From Lactarius indigo (Eukaryota > Basidiomycota > Agaricomycetes > Russulales > Russulaceae), in NCBI GenBank assembly GCA_025766275.1, contig JAFKAC010000010.1, forward strand, positions 868,001-932,000: 64,000 nt of DNA. Reading direction: 5' to 3'. A program made the position numbers and the translations under genes. The first letter of the stretch is position 1. Every line of letters starts with the position of its first letter. Positions 1 through 11,278 of this stretch are shown one piece after another. The notes under the pieces were generated by a model. The model saw nothing but the letters and a program-made list of their open reading frames with translations. It ran no database searches and was not told the DNA's origin.

Positions 1-3000
1 TCGTCCCATATGCGATCCCATTAGCCCCACTTTGGTGGCCCCGGATGGCCATAGCCGCTGTGATGATCCTACCGATCAGCTTCCCCTCTTTTTTGACAAT
101 GCTACACAACTCAACTGTTCGTCATCTCCTCGAGGCCTTGTCGCGCAGACGCTAACTTCTTCGGACTCTGTAATATATGCACCCGTTTTGACGCCCACCC
201 CCCCGGACTTCAAGCCACCTACGTCAATCAACCCGCTCGTTTCCGGGCTACTATTCACGCGGCACATCGTTCGCAACCAGCGCGCACCGGTCGTGTCCAT
301 TTGCGCCACTGACGTCAAGTGCATTTACAGCCGACTCGCTCCCCGGAGCCGCAGCCATTCTCACGGTTCCCGCTAATGGAGCAAATGACCACTCCCAGCC
401 AAGGATAATTCGGTGCGCCGTTGAAATCTCTTGTTTTTTTTTTTTTTTCCCCGTCCGTCCCGTTCGGTCCTGGAGTGTTTCATTCATACCCTCGAAAAAC
501 GGGGATTTCCCACGAAGTGTCTCCTAGAGAGCTTGGGAGCGCAATTTTCTCCGCTTGTTGTCCAGATCTTTACGTTCCAATTCACTCTTCACGTCGTTTA
601 CCTATCACGAAAGTCTAGTAAACTATCCTTCCGTCCGCCTAATCCATTACTCTCCACCACCGGTCTCTATCTGATTGAGCTAGCAGGGAGGAATCACGAG
701 AAACGGGACGTGTGAAACTATTGGATGTCCTGGTTTTGTATGTCTAAGCTACGCTGGGACCATTCATGACTTTCGATAGCCACGTGCGACCTGGATCCGA
801 GTCCATACCGAGGCAAAGTCATGTCAGGATGTCAGTCACATTTGGCGACTGACGTACTTCTTCCACCTTCGCCGTCAGAACCGACCATTATTGTAATGGA
901 CTCATTAATTAATCACGAGTCAATAGTGTCCATATGCAGTTGCAATGCGGTATGTCAATGTTCGTATTACCAACCACTGGCAGCTGCATGTGAACAGGAG
1001 GGTCACTTGACCCTTTCATTGCCATTCACTTGCACTTCCATTACAGGATCCTCCATGATATAGAACCAGGGCGATCTTCATCTCTTTCTCGTGTCTCTTC
1101 ATAAAGCTTGCTTCTGACGCATTTGGCTCCTGCTGTCTACGTGCACGGCCGTGTGAACTCGAAGGGTTTTCAGGAGTAATGGTCGAGCCTCCCTTTACCA
1201 TAGAAACCTCAACAGGATACGAGACTTGCTCCATGTAATGTGTGGAGGTATGAACCCCTCAATCATTTGATGGTCCGCACGAGGGAACTTTCGCTGTATG
1301 CTATGCATAAAAGACTGAACGAAAGGTATCGTGCAGCGTTATCACGCGCAAGAATACCCAAAATGCCGTTTGCATTGGCTCTAGCCAGAGGCCGCGCGTT
1401 CATGCACGCCTCGTCCTTTTCGTTTCATTTGTCTATCTACCCTACTGCCAGCGTACCCCTATGTGCGGAATCCTTTTCCCTGGCCAACGGTGCTTACTCT
1501 ACGCTGCTGTCGTGCACAACACCGCGATTGCAACTACCTGTGGGTCAGTTTCCCCCCCGTCCTTCCAATCTCAGCTACGCCACTGGCCTTGCACTCCTGC
1601 GCTCCTAGTTCCGAAACTCCATTTCTGTGCTTCGCAGACCCGATCACACGGGACCGTGACGGGACACGGTTCGTTCGATTTGTTCACCTACTACCTCAAA
1701 CAACACGCTCCCGCTGGGTTGTAACCGCTTTATTTCCCGTGAGTATGTGGGCCAGTCGCGTTTCTCGTGCATGTCTGGAATATTGACGTCAGTGACTCCG
1801 CGCACTTGAGAACTACAGCATCTTATGGCGTTGCTCTAATTTAGCGGTGTGGCACGACCGGCACTTGCTACCTCCGATGGAAGGTACCCACACGCTACCC
1901 TCTCCAAGTCATCCTCCGACCCGATCGTCATCACGACGCTGTCGGGAATGTCAGAATTTGACTCAGAGATGAGTCTTCCTCGCAGAGTGACTCCCTTGCG
2001 CCAGGGAACTTGGACTTGACGTCGCGTGACTTAAACTAGGGTGGGACTGGTCTGTGTTACTTGTCATATGAGCCAATATCCCGGCTTGTAAAATTCCGGG
2101 ACGACCACCGCGTATCAGTCGTACCAACAGGTTCGGAAACCACCATCTTTCCCAACAGGGCTGTCGATCCTATCCACGATCGTCGCTACGCCGTCGTCTC
2201 GTCTTTCACGCATCCCGCGGTCATCGCGGCGGCTCCACTTCTTCGATCCATGTGAATTTTCAGACCCATCCAAGTCGACTGTCTTGACTTGATTTCCCGC
2301 CCACTTCATAACGCAGGAGCGACGAACAGTTCTCTCAAACGCGACAAAAACGAAGTCTCACTATCTCCAGATGTATTAGATTTCCTCTGATCTGGATCGC
2401 ATGGGGAAAATGATTGGTTTCCATCCTTCTCTATCAGCACTGAGCGTCTTCACTTCCATGCCCCGCAGGTCACCCGGTCAACCCTGAAGCTTTGTTCACG
2501 AGCTCAGACGCCACTCCCCCTTCTTTTAGTCGACATTCAGTCTCACCTACTGCACATCTGTCGTGTCGTACGAGTGTCTCTTCCCAAATGTACTCACGGA
2601 CCGCATCTTCCCGATTGTTCTTCGCGGCGCCGTGTGAGTATGCCAGGTCTCCGTCCCCTAATGTTGTTGACCCTCGGACTGCGCATCCAAACTTCTTACT
2701 ATCGTCTGCTTTCTTGCACCCGTGTGTCTGGCTGTTGTCCCAAATCCGGTGGGGCTCCGTGCCCCCGATCACGCGGACTCTGCACTCTGGACATTTACCC
2801 ATTGGTAGGCCATTGCCGCACCCGTACACAGGTGCGTAAATTATGTGGGCCAGTCGCGTTCCTATGTGATCTGCATTGTGATCGGCGCACATTGATTCGC
2901 TGGTCCTGATCGTCCAACTCTGGGTGCATTTCTTCCATGTCGAACATACTGTTGTTCGCTCCACGTCATTGCGGTCACCATGCTTACACGAAGAGTGCAG

Positions 3001-4708
3001 CACGGAAAGTGCCCACACCCCCCACCCTTGCTGGCTCATAATGCCACCTCGGCTTGGTTGGACAGGGGCGGCGCAACTACTGCAGTACTGAGGTCGAAGG
3101 GGTTGTACTCTTCATCGGAATGCTTCTACTGCACACATTACGAATAGGAGCGGGGGGACGACCTGTGCTACCCTAGCCACTGGTTGAGCTCGCCAGGATA
3201 CGACTATCACGAGGATACCAGCAGCACAGGCCCATCCGTTTCAATAATATTCGTTGACACCTCTATGCGTTAAGCGGCCAGCGTACAGATGGCCAAGATC
3301 TCGCGCTCCGCCTGCCCCTACTCTCGCCTCCATCGTCTCCGAGCAGCAATTGACGGCCTCAACTCAAATTCTTCACTATTTTTGCCGCCTGTTGGCCATT
3401 CCCACAACGTCCTTCCCCTCCCCTCAAACAAAGCAACCCCCCTCGCCTTATGGATCGTGTTCTTTGTTGGAGACCGCGTACGGCATACACCGGTACCTCT
3501 TCACCAACTACGGCATTGTCGCACTTAGGTGCTGCTAATAAACCAATAGTGATGCCACTGCAACAGGCTCTTCCCGGGGAGCTGTGTGTCTTTCACCTAT
3601 GTGCTATAGCTTTCCTGTGGTTCTCGTAAATCTGATTTGAGCAATTCTATTTTTTCTTTGTTGATGGCCGTGGGGCCCGACCTATGATTCAAGACCCCAT
3701 TTGTCGCTATGTCGCGGCTATACCGCATGTGGACAACGGCGAAGCGAGCTCCAAAAGCAGCTTTAGTCAGAGTTATGCACTCGCCCAAGTGGAGTTATCA
3801 TAACCTCTGAGAGATCGATAACCAGATCCCCGGACAGCGAGATGGAAGGCAATGAAGCACTGAGATGCGGGAGGCAGTGAGAACCGACCGGCCTTCGAGT
3901 GTGGGCTCCAATGTTTGATGAGTTCCTATATTGCGAGCTTGGTATTGGCGATCACGGAGGACAAAGCATTACAGCGTACGCCTATCACCCGTTCGTAAGG
4001 CTACGCCCAGAAGCCTCACGTGGGACGCCTTCGTTCTCAAGTTGTTGTTGACCTTGCGTCTGCCCACGAATGCGGCACCCAGAGTTTGTCTTCCTGTCTT
4101 CCTTACGTTGTACCGTCGCCCAGACCCAGACCGTTCCAGGCTCCCAAATCTCTGGGTCACTGGCGACGAGGCACTTCGTGAGTAGTAATATCGCCTCTCT
4201 TCCCCCTCCTGCCTACCACCATTGATGGTATCAACAATTTATTAGATGGGGCTTCGCCATTTGGGAGTAGTGGTTGCCTTCATATCAAATGCGAAACTCA
4301 CTTGTGTGGTTCGTTTCTTTTGTTCGACCTGCACATCGATCCCGAGCTTACCCGAGAATTTACTAAGCGATGCTCTGCAATTCGAAAGGTGCAGTCTGAT
4401 TCATCAAATAATGCTAACCACCCTACCCACCTGATCACCCGTTCGCTCTTCACGCGGTGGCGCTCCGCGCTCTCAAGACGATAGTAGAAGTCCGCGATGT
4501 GTATTCGTTATGCGCGGACGTCCAGCGACCGACATGTTGCTCTGGCACTTTGGCTAGCGATGCCCATCTCAACCTATTGTGCACACTGTATCCACCTACG
4601 GCTTTAAAAAAAAACACGTCTCTGTCTTGACTCTTGACAGGCTTCTGACAACATACAATACATCGAATAATTCTACCCTCCATTTTTGACTCCTTCTCCT
4701 TCTCCTTC
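1..4708. other. Stretch without a supportable gene
   Basis: No reading frame here shows a recognisable domain or consistent splice sites; the longest open frames (about 120-190 codons, for example minus 2470-3039) are cysteine- and histidine-rich without family resemblance. A diverged direct repeat is visible: a 19-base string is identical at 1744-1762 and 2842-2860, preceded in both copies by similar sequence around a CCCGATCAC motif. This suggests an old duplication of roughly 150-250 bases. Short homopolymers occur near 432-447. Confidence 0.5.
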
Positions 4709-5492
4709 TCAGAGCAGAGTTAGCACATGCGCGGCGGCGGTCGTGGTCAAGTCAGACGGGTTTTCCTCAATGAGCACCGTCTCGATGGCGTCTCCGTTCG
4801 CGATAATGACAAACCGCTGATGCGAGAAGAAAAAGTGAGTGGGCAGACAGGCGGCGGACGACGGGCTTTTGCGTACTTTTGCACGGGGCGCGCCGAGAGC
4901 AGGCGTGGCGTCAAAGACAAGACCGAGCGCCGAAACAAAGAGCGCCTGATCGTCCGCGAGGAATCGGACAGCTTATTTCGATCACGAAGAAGGATCGGCT
5001 TAGCCCATTTGACAAAAAAAAAGTGATTGCATCCTTACGCGTGCCGTTTGGGGCAAGTTTTTCCTTCCATGCCCTTATATGGTGAAACGTCAGGGAGTGA
5101 GCAGGTGGACAAAAATATTCGATACACACTTGGTCACGAATGAGTCATTCACTGTGACGATGAAAATCTCGCTGACGCCCTTGGCCTTGAACTCTTCGTA
5201 CCTCTCGATATATGCGGGCGCCTGCGAGCTACAAGTGGGGGTAAATGCTCCAGGCACGCCGACCTCGGGGACAGGTGAGCGTCAGCGCTATCAAAATGAC
5301 ATATTCACTCACAAAGATGGTCTTGCCAGTCGGGGCGAGCGCGATCGCTTTGGTGGGGTCGTTTTCCTTGAGGGGTTCTTTAAGTGGAAGCTTATCTCCT
5401 GGCTTAGCGGGATGCTTGGCAAGGAGTGCGGATGCCTGTGCGTGGGCGGTCTGGGCAGCACCTGAAGCAAGACTGGAGATGATAGATGCCAT
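4709..5492 (-). CDS. Type II peroxiredoxin (AhpC/TSA-like thiol peroxidase), five exons
   Basis: Spliced by eye as exons 5313-5492, 5130-5263, 5039-5073, 4877-4971 and 4709-4816, joined by GT-AG introns of 49, 56, 67 and 60 nt. The sum is 552 bases, in frame, giving 183 residues. Residues 61-73 contain the peroxidatic motif VGVPGAFTPTC with catalytic Cys at about residue 71; the later VND, VRFLAD and IANG...ETV blocks also match the Prx5/PrxII family, whose members reduce H2O2 and organic peroxides with thioredoxin or glutathione/glutaredoxin. The position where many type II enzymes carry the resolving Cys (just before VxVND) is Phe here, so a 1-Cys mechanism is likely. An extension of about 35 residues precedes the core; it is Ala-rich and could be a weak targeting signal. 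A CTT-rich tract follows the stop. The gene looks intact. Confidence 0.9.
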
Positions 5493-5926
5493 GGATTAAA
5501 GCGGACTGAGTGCAATCGCTCGCTAATCGATTCTTATTTATACGACATTCCCACGTTATATAATCTTGCGATCCCCCTATCTCCCGAAAAGCCAAGTCAT
5601 TTCGTTTTTCGCTTGTCACCTGCAAACGGAACCAGAACATGACCGACGTGGTTACTTGTCATAAAAAGCCTCGAATCGAATTTTCCGAGCCTTCTCTCTA
5701 CCCACGTGCGGCATGCTCCCATTAATGATGTCGAATGGAACCACCCCGGCGCATGGCGCATTCCCCCGCTCGACTCTTCACCACCCCTGCGTCGCACCCC
5801 GAGGACTCACTGTTCCACAGCGCAAACGGTTAATTAGCGCGGTCAGAGCTAGGGGAGCCCCCCTGACCGGAGCGCGATATAAAGGCGCGTTATCGGACTG
5901 AAAAAAGACAAAGGAAGGCCTTGCCG

Positions 5927-6206
5927 TTAGCGAAATATATGTGCGTCGGACTGAAGGAGAGCAAGAAAGTGTTTGGTCACAACCGTACTGAGTAGGAACC
6001 GCGAGCTTGGGGACGTTCCAATCGACCGTGTCCTGCGCGGTCTTGTAGAGACCGTCTGGCACTGGGCCGATGGGGAACTTGACGCGACGGGGCCGCCTCC
6101 CTTTATCCGCGATGGCCAGCAGGGTATCGAAGCGGGGGAGGTTTATGTGGTATCTGTCCTTCTCGCTGAGCCAGGGCGGCAGGACGAGCGGGGGTAGGGC
6201 AGCCAT
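5927..6206 (-). CDS. Possible small protein of unknown function (two exons)
   Basis: From ATG at 6206 the minus strand reads about 69 residues with strongly coding-like, GC-rich third positions, beginning MAALPPLVLPPWLSEKDRYH. A possible intron (5951-5999, weak GTTCCT donor, good TTCAG acceptor) would end the protein after a few more residues at 5927. No domain is recognised. It lies about 430 bases upstream of the peroxiredoxin start on the same strand. The donor is poor, so the 3' end is uncertain; without splicing the frame runs on to 5778. Confidence 0.35.
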
Positions 6207-6576
6207 GGTGGATCGGGGCTGAGGCAGGGTGGGTAGTGGGTACGGCGAGTGGACATGGCGAAGGAGGAGGGAATGGACGCTTTTATTGTGGCACACTGTA
6301 GAAATGCCACATCTCCTTCTCGTCGTCGAGCGGAAGAATCGCTGGGTTCTGTGACGTCCTCCGAGCGATCACAATTCAAACAGACGTTTCTGGCTGTTCG
6401 AGGATCGATGGTGAATGCGTTAAGTAAGCCTCACTTGCACTTCCATTCGAATCACCTTTTCGGCAGACACACCGACTTTGTGGTGAACACACACCGCAAA
6501 CAACCCCCTCGGAACGACGTGCGCGGAACGTGCCGTTCCGCGCACCCGCGGTTAGCTACGGTTCGAGTTGCTCCTC

Positions 6577-6594
6577 ATATATATATATATATAT
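6577..6594. repeat. (AT)9 microsatellite
   Basis: Nine AT dinucleotides in a row, lying downstream of the proline-rich ORF ending at 6691. Confidence 0.9.
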
Positions 6595-6690
6595 GTACAG
6601 GAAGGATTATAGATTACAACGGCGGTTGGGCCACAAATATGAAGAGATATCCCAAATCCACGGCGCGAAGCCCACCGCGCCCCACCTTCT

Positions 6691-7347
6691 TCAATCGGTC
6701 AATCCCAGTGATTCCTTCGTGCCTGGTGTTACCCCCCATGCCGCATCCAGGTACCTCCGCGCGATGCGTTCGGGCCCGACGGGATATCGACCACGATGAT
6801 CTGCGTCCACCGCTGGCGGCGTCCCTGCCCCGACACGTGGGTCCGCGACCACGCGAGCACGGTTCATCTGTGGCGTACCATTGGTCCCTTGTGACTGTGG
6901 GCGATCTTCCGCGTAGTGATAGAAGCCGCGGGGGTCAGCACGGTCCCGGTTGTTATCAGAGGGGCGATAGTACGGCAGACTCGGCGGTGGCGTCTGTGGT
7001 GGCGGGGAACGAAGGTGAGTCGGAGCGGGAGGAGGATATGCGGGCGGTGAGAATGCTGGAGATCTTCCCGACGCGGGGCTCACGTTGGGCCGTTGGGATG
7101 TGATTTGAGACGCGTATGCGCCGGACGCCTGGACCTGCGTTAGTGCGGTGCTGGTCCCACGCGTCATCGTCGCATTGGGCGGCATGCCTGGGGTGACCTG
7201 GAAGACGTTGGTGGAGCCGTGGGTGACGGGAGTGCCCACAGACGGTCGAGGGAGACGATGATCCTGGTGCATCCCGGCGACCGTAACTGTCACGACGGGT
7301 GCTCCTCCTCGAGAGACGGTAATAACGTTGATAGGTTGCGAGGACAT
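6691..7347 (-). CDS. Proline-rich protein of unknown function
   Basis: Uninterrupted 218-codon frame starting MSSQPINVITVSRGGAPVVT. The N-terminal 30 residues are beta-like and valine-rich. The centre (about residues 85-130) is very rich in proline with PPP, PPAYPPP and PPPQTPPPSLP runs; the C-terminus is Arg/Asp-rich. There is no transmembrane segment or known domain. Low-complexity composition fits a disordered scaffold or signalling protein, but function cannot be assigned. The opposite strand is also open over part of it (6249-7103); I prefer the minus frame because of its start context and the homogeneous Pro-rich composition. Confidence 0.5.
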   Translation of the reverse strand: MSSQPINVITVSRGGAPVVTVTVAGMHQDHRLPRPSVGTPVTHGSTNVFQVTPGMPPNATMTRGTSTALTQVQASGAYASQITSQRPNVSPASGRSPAFSPPAYPPPAPTHLRSPPPQTPPPSLPYYRPSDNNRDRADPRGFYHYAEDRPQSQGTNGTPQMNRARVVADPRVGAGTPPAVDADHRGRYPVGPERIARRYLDAAWGVTPGTKESLGLTD

Positions 7348-8676
7348 AGAGTGTTGTAAGAGTCTGGTCAGTTGGGATCGAATATGACTCGAGTCAGCTG
7401 GGAACGAAAGTCTAGAACAAGTGGGCCGCGGTTAATCGTAGTAAAGATGTCAAGACAGCAAGACGGCATTTTTTATATAGCACTCGCGAGGTTGGGCCTG
7501 TCAGCGTGCTACACTGCAACCACGACCACGACACGACCGTAGGTGGCGGTCGTTGCAAGCCCGTCGAGAGTAATTGAATGCTCAACCACGAAAGCTAGCT
7601 CCGAGCCCTCCATGCGTCAAAAAAAAAAGACCCCCAGCTGTGTCCATAGAATTGTGGCCATTTTGTCTGGCTGGGGCGCTACAAAGTGGCGAAGTGTGAT
7701 CGACTCCAGCGACAACAAAGCGGCGACTGGTTCACAGAGCGCCAGATTTCTCTGTCTGCCAAGGCCAGCGTTGCTACAGTATGTCATTCAACACCCCTTG
7801 GTTTACGTGCAGGGCGGGTTGGGTTCGAGATATCAAAAAAAATCTCTGAGCACGTCGGATGTGGCGAACCCCCGAGAGGAGAATGGTGGGTGGGAAATGC
7901 AGGTGCCCGTTCCGAGCTAGTGGACACGTGTTTTGAACGTATTTGATTACTAATTTTACCAAACACGATCGCCACGCAACGGGCCTGGGCTTAGCCACGA
8001 GCAACAAAGAAACATATCATATGGCAACGGGGTTGGGCCATACAGCAGGCGTCACGCCATTGGGCGCCATGAAATTTGCAGCGCGTGAAGAGACAAAATC
8101 AATCCTCTAATAGGATTGGCTGGACATATGGCGGCTGTCAAAAGGCGACCGGGGGTCCCTACCCTAGGTTTAAGAATTCGTTGCCGTGGTTTTCTGTTTC
8201 TACCATCATGCATCATGGCGAAGGAGAAGAACTCCATGCTAAGGGATGATGGTAGTACATGCCGCGGCGAAACACCGTACTGAACTCCCTGAACTCCCCT
8301 CCTTGAAATTGCAGGCCCTGCGATACGTAACATAATTGATATGACCGTAGCCGTCTTGGTGCGAACCTCAGCACTCCTCGGTCCAACGACAGACAAATGT
8401 TACATTGGCTTGACTACCAGCCAATTGGGTAACGGGTCTACTACTGCATTACGCTATGGATCGTTCGATTACACGGGGATTTTGGGGGGGGAGTCTACTA
8501 GCGAGAAAGCCATGCCTCCGTATTGAATACAAGAAAATGCCTCGGTGGTGCCCGTCCAAGAAAATATATGTGTGGCAAAGTATAAATTAGGGTGCATCCG
8601 TCTCGTGAGCGTTCGTATGAGTATGAGAAGGGTCTCAGGATTGAAAAAAAAGACAGAGGACGATCCCGGCACCGAG
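7348..8676. other. Intergenic, no gene supported
   Basis: Contains the presumed promoter of the proline-rich ORF (immediately right of 7347, with a TTTTTTATATAG stretch near 7470) and otherwise only short shadow frames. No splice-consistent coding segment was found. Confidence 0.4.
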
Positions 8677-10119
8677 CTATCGTCTTACATTTGGAGGGAT
8701 CGGAATTTCGGCATATACCTTTCCTGCGTCCGATGTTGTCGTCGTGGGCAAACTGATGTCTGCCGTGGTGTTTTCGCCAATGGAAAAGCGGATAGTGGTG
8801 AGATCCAGACCCTCGGCGTCTGGTCGGGTATTGTACCCTTCCTGGCCGATCTGCGTACACGCGATGATGATGATGATCGCTGGATACATGCTCTTTTGTT
8901 TTTTTTTTTGTTTTGAATCAATCATCCGAGGTGATCGCTTAATCGCCGTGGCTGACTCACCGAGAGAAAGAGCATCACTAGGTTGACCGTGTACGAGCCA
9001 GAGCCGGGGAGTACGCTGAACGCGGACAACAAGTAGAATACCTGCCGCCGACATGTTTTGACGTAAGAAGTCTGTTCCTCCAGGGAGGAGCGAGGGGAAT
9101 TACCCATAGGAGACAATACACGAAGCCCGACTCGATGAGCAGCGCGAGGACTTTCTCTGCGCGATCGGAGGCACTGCCCTTCCTGAGGTGTGCGCTGACG
9201 GTGTTGCGAAATTCCCTTGTGGATAATCGTCAAACAGTAGACGGGCTCGCGACTGAGGGAGACGCACCACGCCTTCCAGGCTATGAGTAGCGTGGATAGA
9301 ATGTTGGTGCCGAGCATAGGCCCGACGATGATCGCTGCCACCTTGCCCTCATCAATGCCATCCCCGCCATTAGGGCCCGGATGGTTCATGAGGGCCAACT
9401 TGAGGTCATATATACTCACAGCTAGAAAGTCGTCTCAATAGACCGCATCGAAGGCACGAAACGCAGACACACGAACCGAAAGTTCCTGTGATACAAGCTG
9501 AGAGGATGAAGACCACTCTGCGGTCGTATTTCCACAGAACGATGGCTCTCCATGCGCAAACCATGTCGCTGATGACGGGCTAGTATAGTGGAGACGTCTC
9601 GTTATACGGCAGAACGAGACAAAACGAGGGGGGAACGGAAACGTGCATTTATTCGTGTGATGGCGGCCACGACCCCCGTCAAGACGTCGATTTTATGGAT
9701 GGAGTAGCCAATTGCGAACGAAGGGTCGATGAATTTGATGACACCAGGGATGGCTTGCAAGGTCAGGCCAGGACCGACTATGATCACGACGGTAGCCAGC
9801 ACAAAGATAAGCGTTGTGCTTCCGAACATGAACATGTGTCCTGGGGAATGGAACAATGCACCCTTGGAACTGAAGAGGAAGCTGAGGAACCCCGAGAAAA
9901 GAAAGGGGAAGGGGCGGCTCACAGCTGTATCCTGATTGAGATAAAGTACACGACGACGAGCATTCCTGCAGAGCCGGCGGAAGGTAAGAGGGGAAGAACA
10001 TGGAGCGAGAGGAGCGCACCGTAGGCGAGTCCAGTGTAGAGGTTGTAGGATACGGCATGCCTGAACTGACGGTGAATTTGGTCGAACAAGAGCTGCTTCT
10101 CAGCGTCAGTGTCGGACAT
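8677..10119 (-). CDS. Multi-pass (about seven-TM) membrane protein of an Agaricomycete family, intact copy
   Basis: Seven exons can be joined with phase-consistent GT-AG introns. It starts at ATG 10119 (MSDTDAEKQLLFDQIHRQFR), exon 1 ends at 9923, there is a 41-nt intron 9882-9922, and the stop is at 8677. Hydrophobic segments include one around YGALLSLHVLPLLP, a long one after MFMFGSTTLIFVLATVVIIV, one around ILSACITGTF, one in AAIIVGPMLGTNILSTLLIA, one in LALLIESGFVYCLLW, one after SYTVNLVMLFLS, and a last one, MYPAIIIIIA, followed by a hydrophilic tail of about 65 residues. SDMVCAWRAIVLWKYDRR is a conserved cytoplasmic-looking loop shared with the paralogues at about 30.8 and 33.4 kb. Proteins of this layout are common and functionally uncharacterised in mushroom genomes. 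This is the only complete copy of the three in the window. Confidence 0.7.
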
Positions 10120-10675
10120 GGGGACGACAGGACGCGGAGTGAAGGTGGTGGACGAGACTTGGACGAGTGTATGCGGGGGAGGGAAGGGAAGGGGGGGGAG
10201 GACATGCAACGTACCAACCTGGTACCTCTCAGGGAGGGATCAATATATTGTCCTTGGGGGGCGCGTGCAGTTGCTGTGTGACAAGTGGACGTGAGACCTC
10301 GTGGCCAATCCCATTCCTCGATCTCAGATTGACATAGTCTGTACATTTACCCCAATGTGCGATCGGACTTGAGTCACCGCCTCAACAAACTCGAACTCAC
10401 CGGCCAACAGAACTGAATTGTTCGTTCACTCTGCCGCGGGTCATCTTGGCAGCCGAGGGGCCGAGGACTTGAGCTAGGCCTCGGCCAATGCCATTCAGTC
10501 GATCTCTGATCTCCGTGTCATCCATTTAGCCACTAATTGTAACGTAACTCTGTCGTGAGGAGATTACAAGAGCATCCATTTACTGTCCATACTGTAATGA
10601 ACATAAGTCGAAGATGACGGCGAGGCGTTTAATACACGAGCAACTATCGTACAAGTCAAATGTTCGCGAGGGTGT
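10120..10675. other. Intergenic between membrane-protein gene and next ORF
   Basis: Upstream region of the membrane-protein gene on its right side and 3' side of the 10676-11278 ORF. Some short open frames are present but none has domain or splice support. Confidence 0.4.
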
Positions 10676-11278
10676 TCAATATCCAGGAACTGCCTGCGGC
10701 TCGAACCACGGGTCCCTGCCTGGCCCAGTCACTGCACGGTATCCAGGGCTCCACAGGTTCGGAAGGACGGCGGCCCCATGGGTGTGGGTCCAGTAGTACG
10801 GAATGTGCAAAGGCAGGTGAACCGTGCGGGGGCCCATCACACAGCCAGCTTCCACATGCCTGTTTCTGCGGCGCCGGCGCCGACTGCGTTTTGTCTTCTC
10901 TGTTGTGTGTTCTTGCTCCGAAGAGGTGGAGCTTGTACTAGTAGGTGATAACAGTGAGGGAGTTGGGGTGAGGGAGTCGCTTCGCGGGTTGGCACCGGGC
11001 TCTTCTGAGCCGCCCTCTCCCTGTTTGGGCTCCAACGTGTCGGGGCACTCAAAGCTGCTCTGCTCGCAAGGCGACGGCACCACTTGTCCGTGCCCTTCGA
11101 GTTCCAGAGGGGAGTGCTGCAGGGAAGGGGTTGAAGGAACGGTGGTGGAAGGAAAACCCCTAGACTTGGCGGAGCACAAGTTTGGTAGCGCGGGAAAGAA
11201 TGGACCCGGGACATTCTGGAACGGATTCTCAAAGCCGGAACCCATTCGCCGCCATGATGGGTCAACAATGGGCGCCAT
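10676..11278 (-). CDS. Ser/Pro-rich protein with poly-arginine stretch, unknown function
   Basis: Continuous 200-codon frame starting MAPIVDPSWRRMGSGFENPF. It has Ser/Thr/Pro-rich low complexity at about residues 100-125, followed by a strongly basic KRSRRRRRRNR cluster that would serve as a nuclear-localisation or nucleic-acid-binding patch. No transmembrane segment or recognised domain. The last ~45 residues are less convincingly coding, so the true 3' exon structure may differ. The plus strand is also open over much of this interval (10824-11282), as expected for GC-rich DNA; the minus frame was preferred for its low-complexity organisation. Confidence 0.4.
   Translation of the reverse strand: MAPIVDPSWRRMGSGFENPFQNVPGPFFPALPNLCSAKSRGFPSTTVPSTPSLQHSPLELEGHGQVVPSPCEQSSFECPDTLEPKQGEGGSEEPGANPRSDSLTPTPSLLSPTSTSSTSSEQEHTTEKTKRSRRRRRRNRHVEAGCVMGPRTVHLPLHIPYYWTHTHGAAVLPNLWSPGYRAVTGPGRDPWFEPQAVPGY

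Noticed and set aside
2470..3039. 189-codon minus-strand ORF
   Set aside because: Erratic composition, no domain, overlapping open frames on the other strand, and partial repeat content.
6249..7103. 284-codon plus-strand ORF
   Set aside because: Antisense to the proline-rich ORF and the small gene; contains an AT microsatellite in frame and lacks structured composition.
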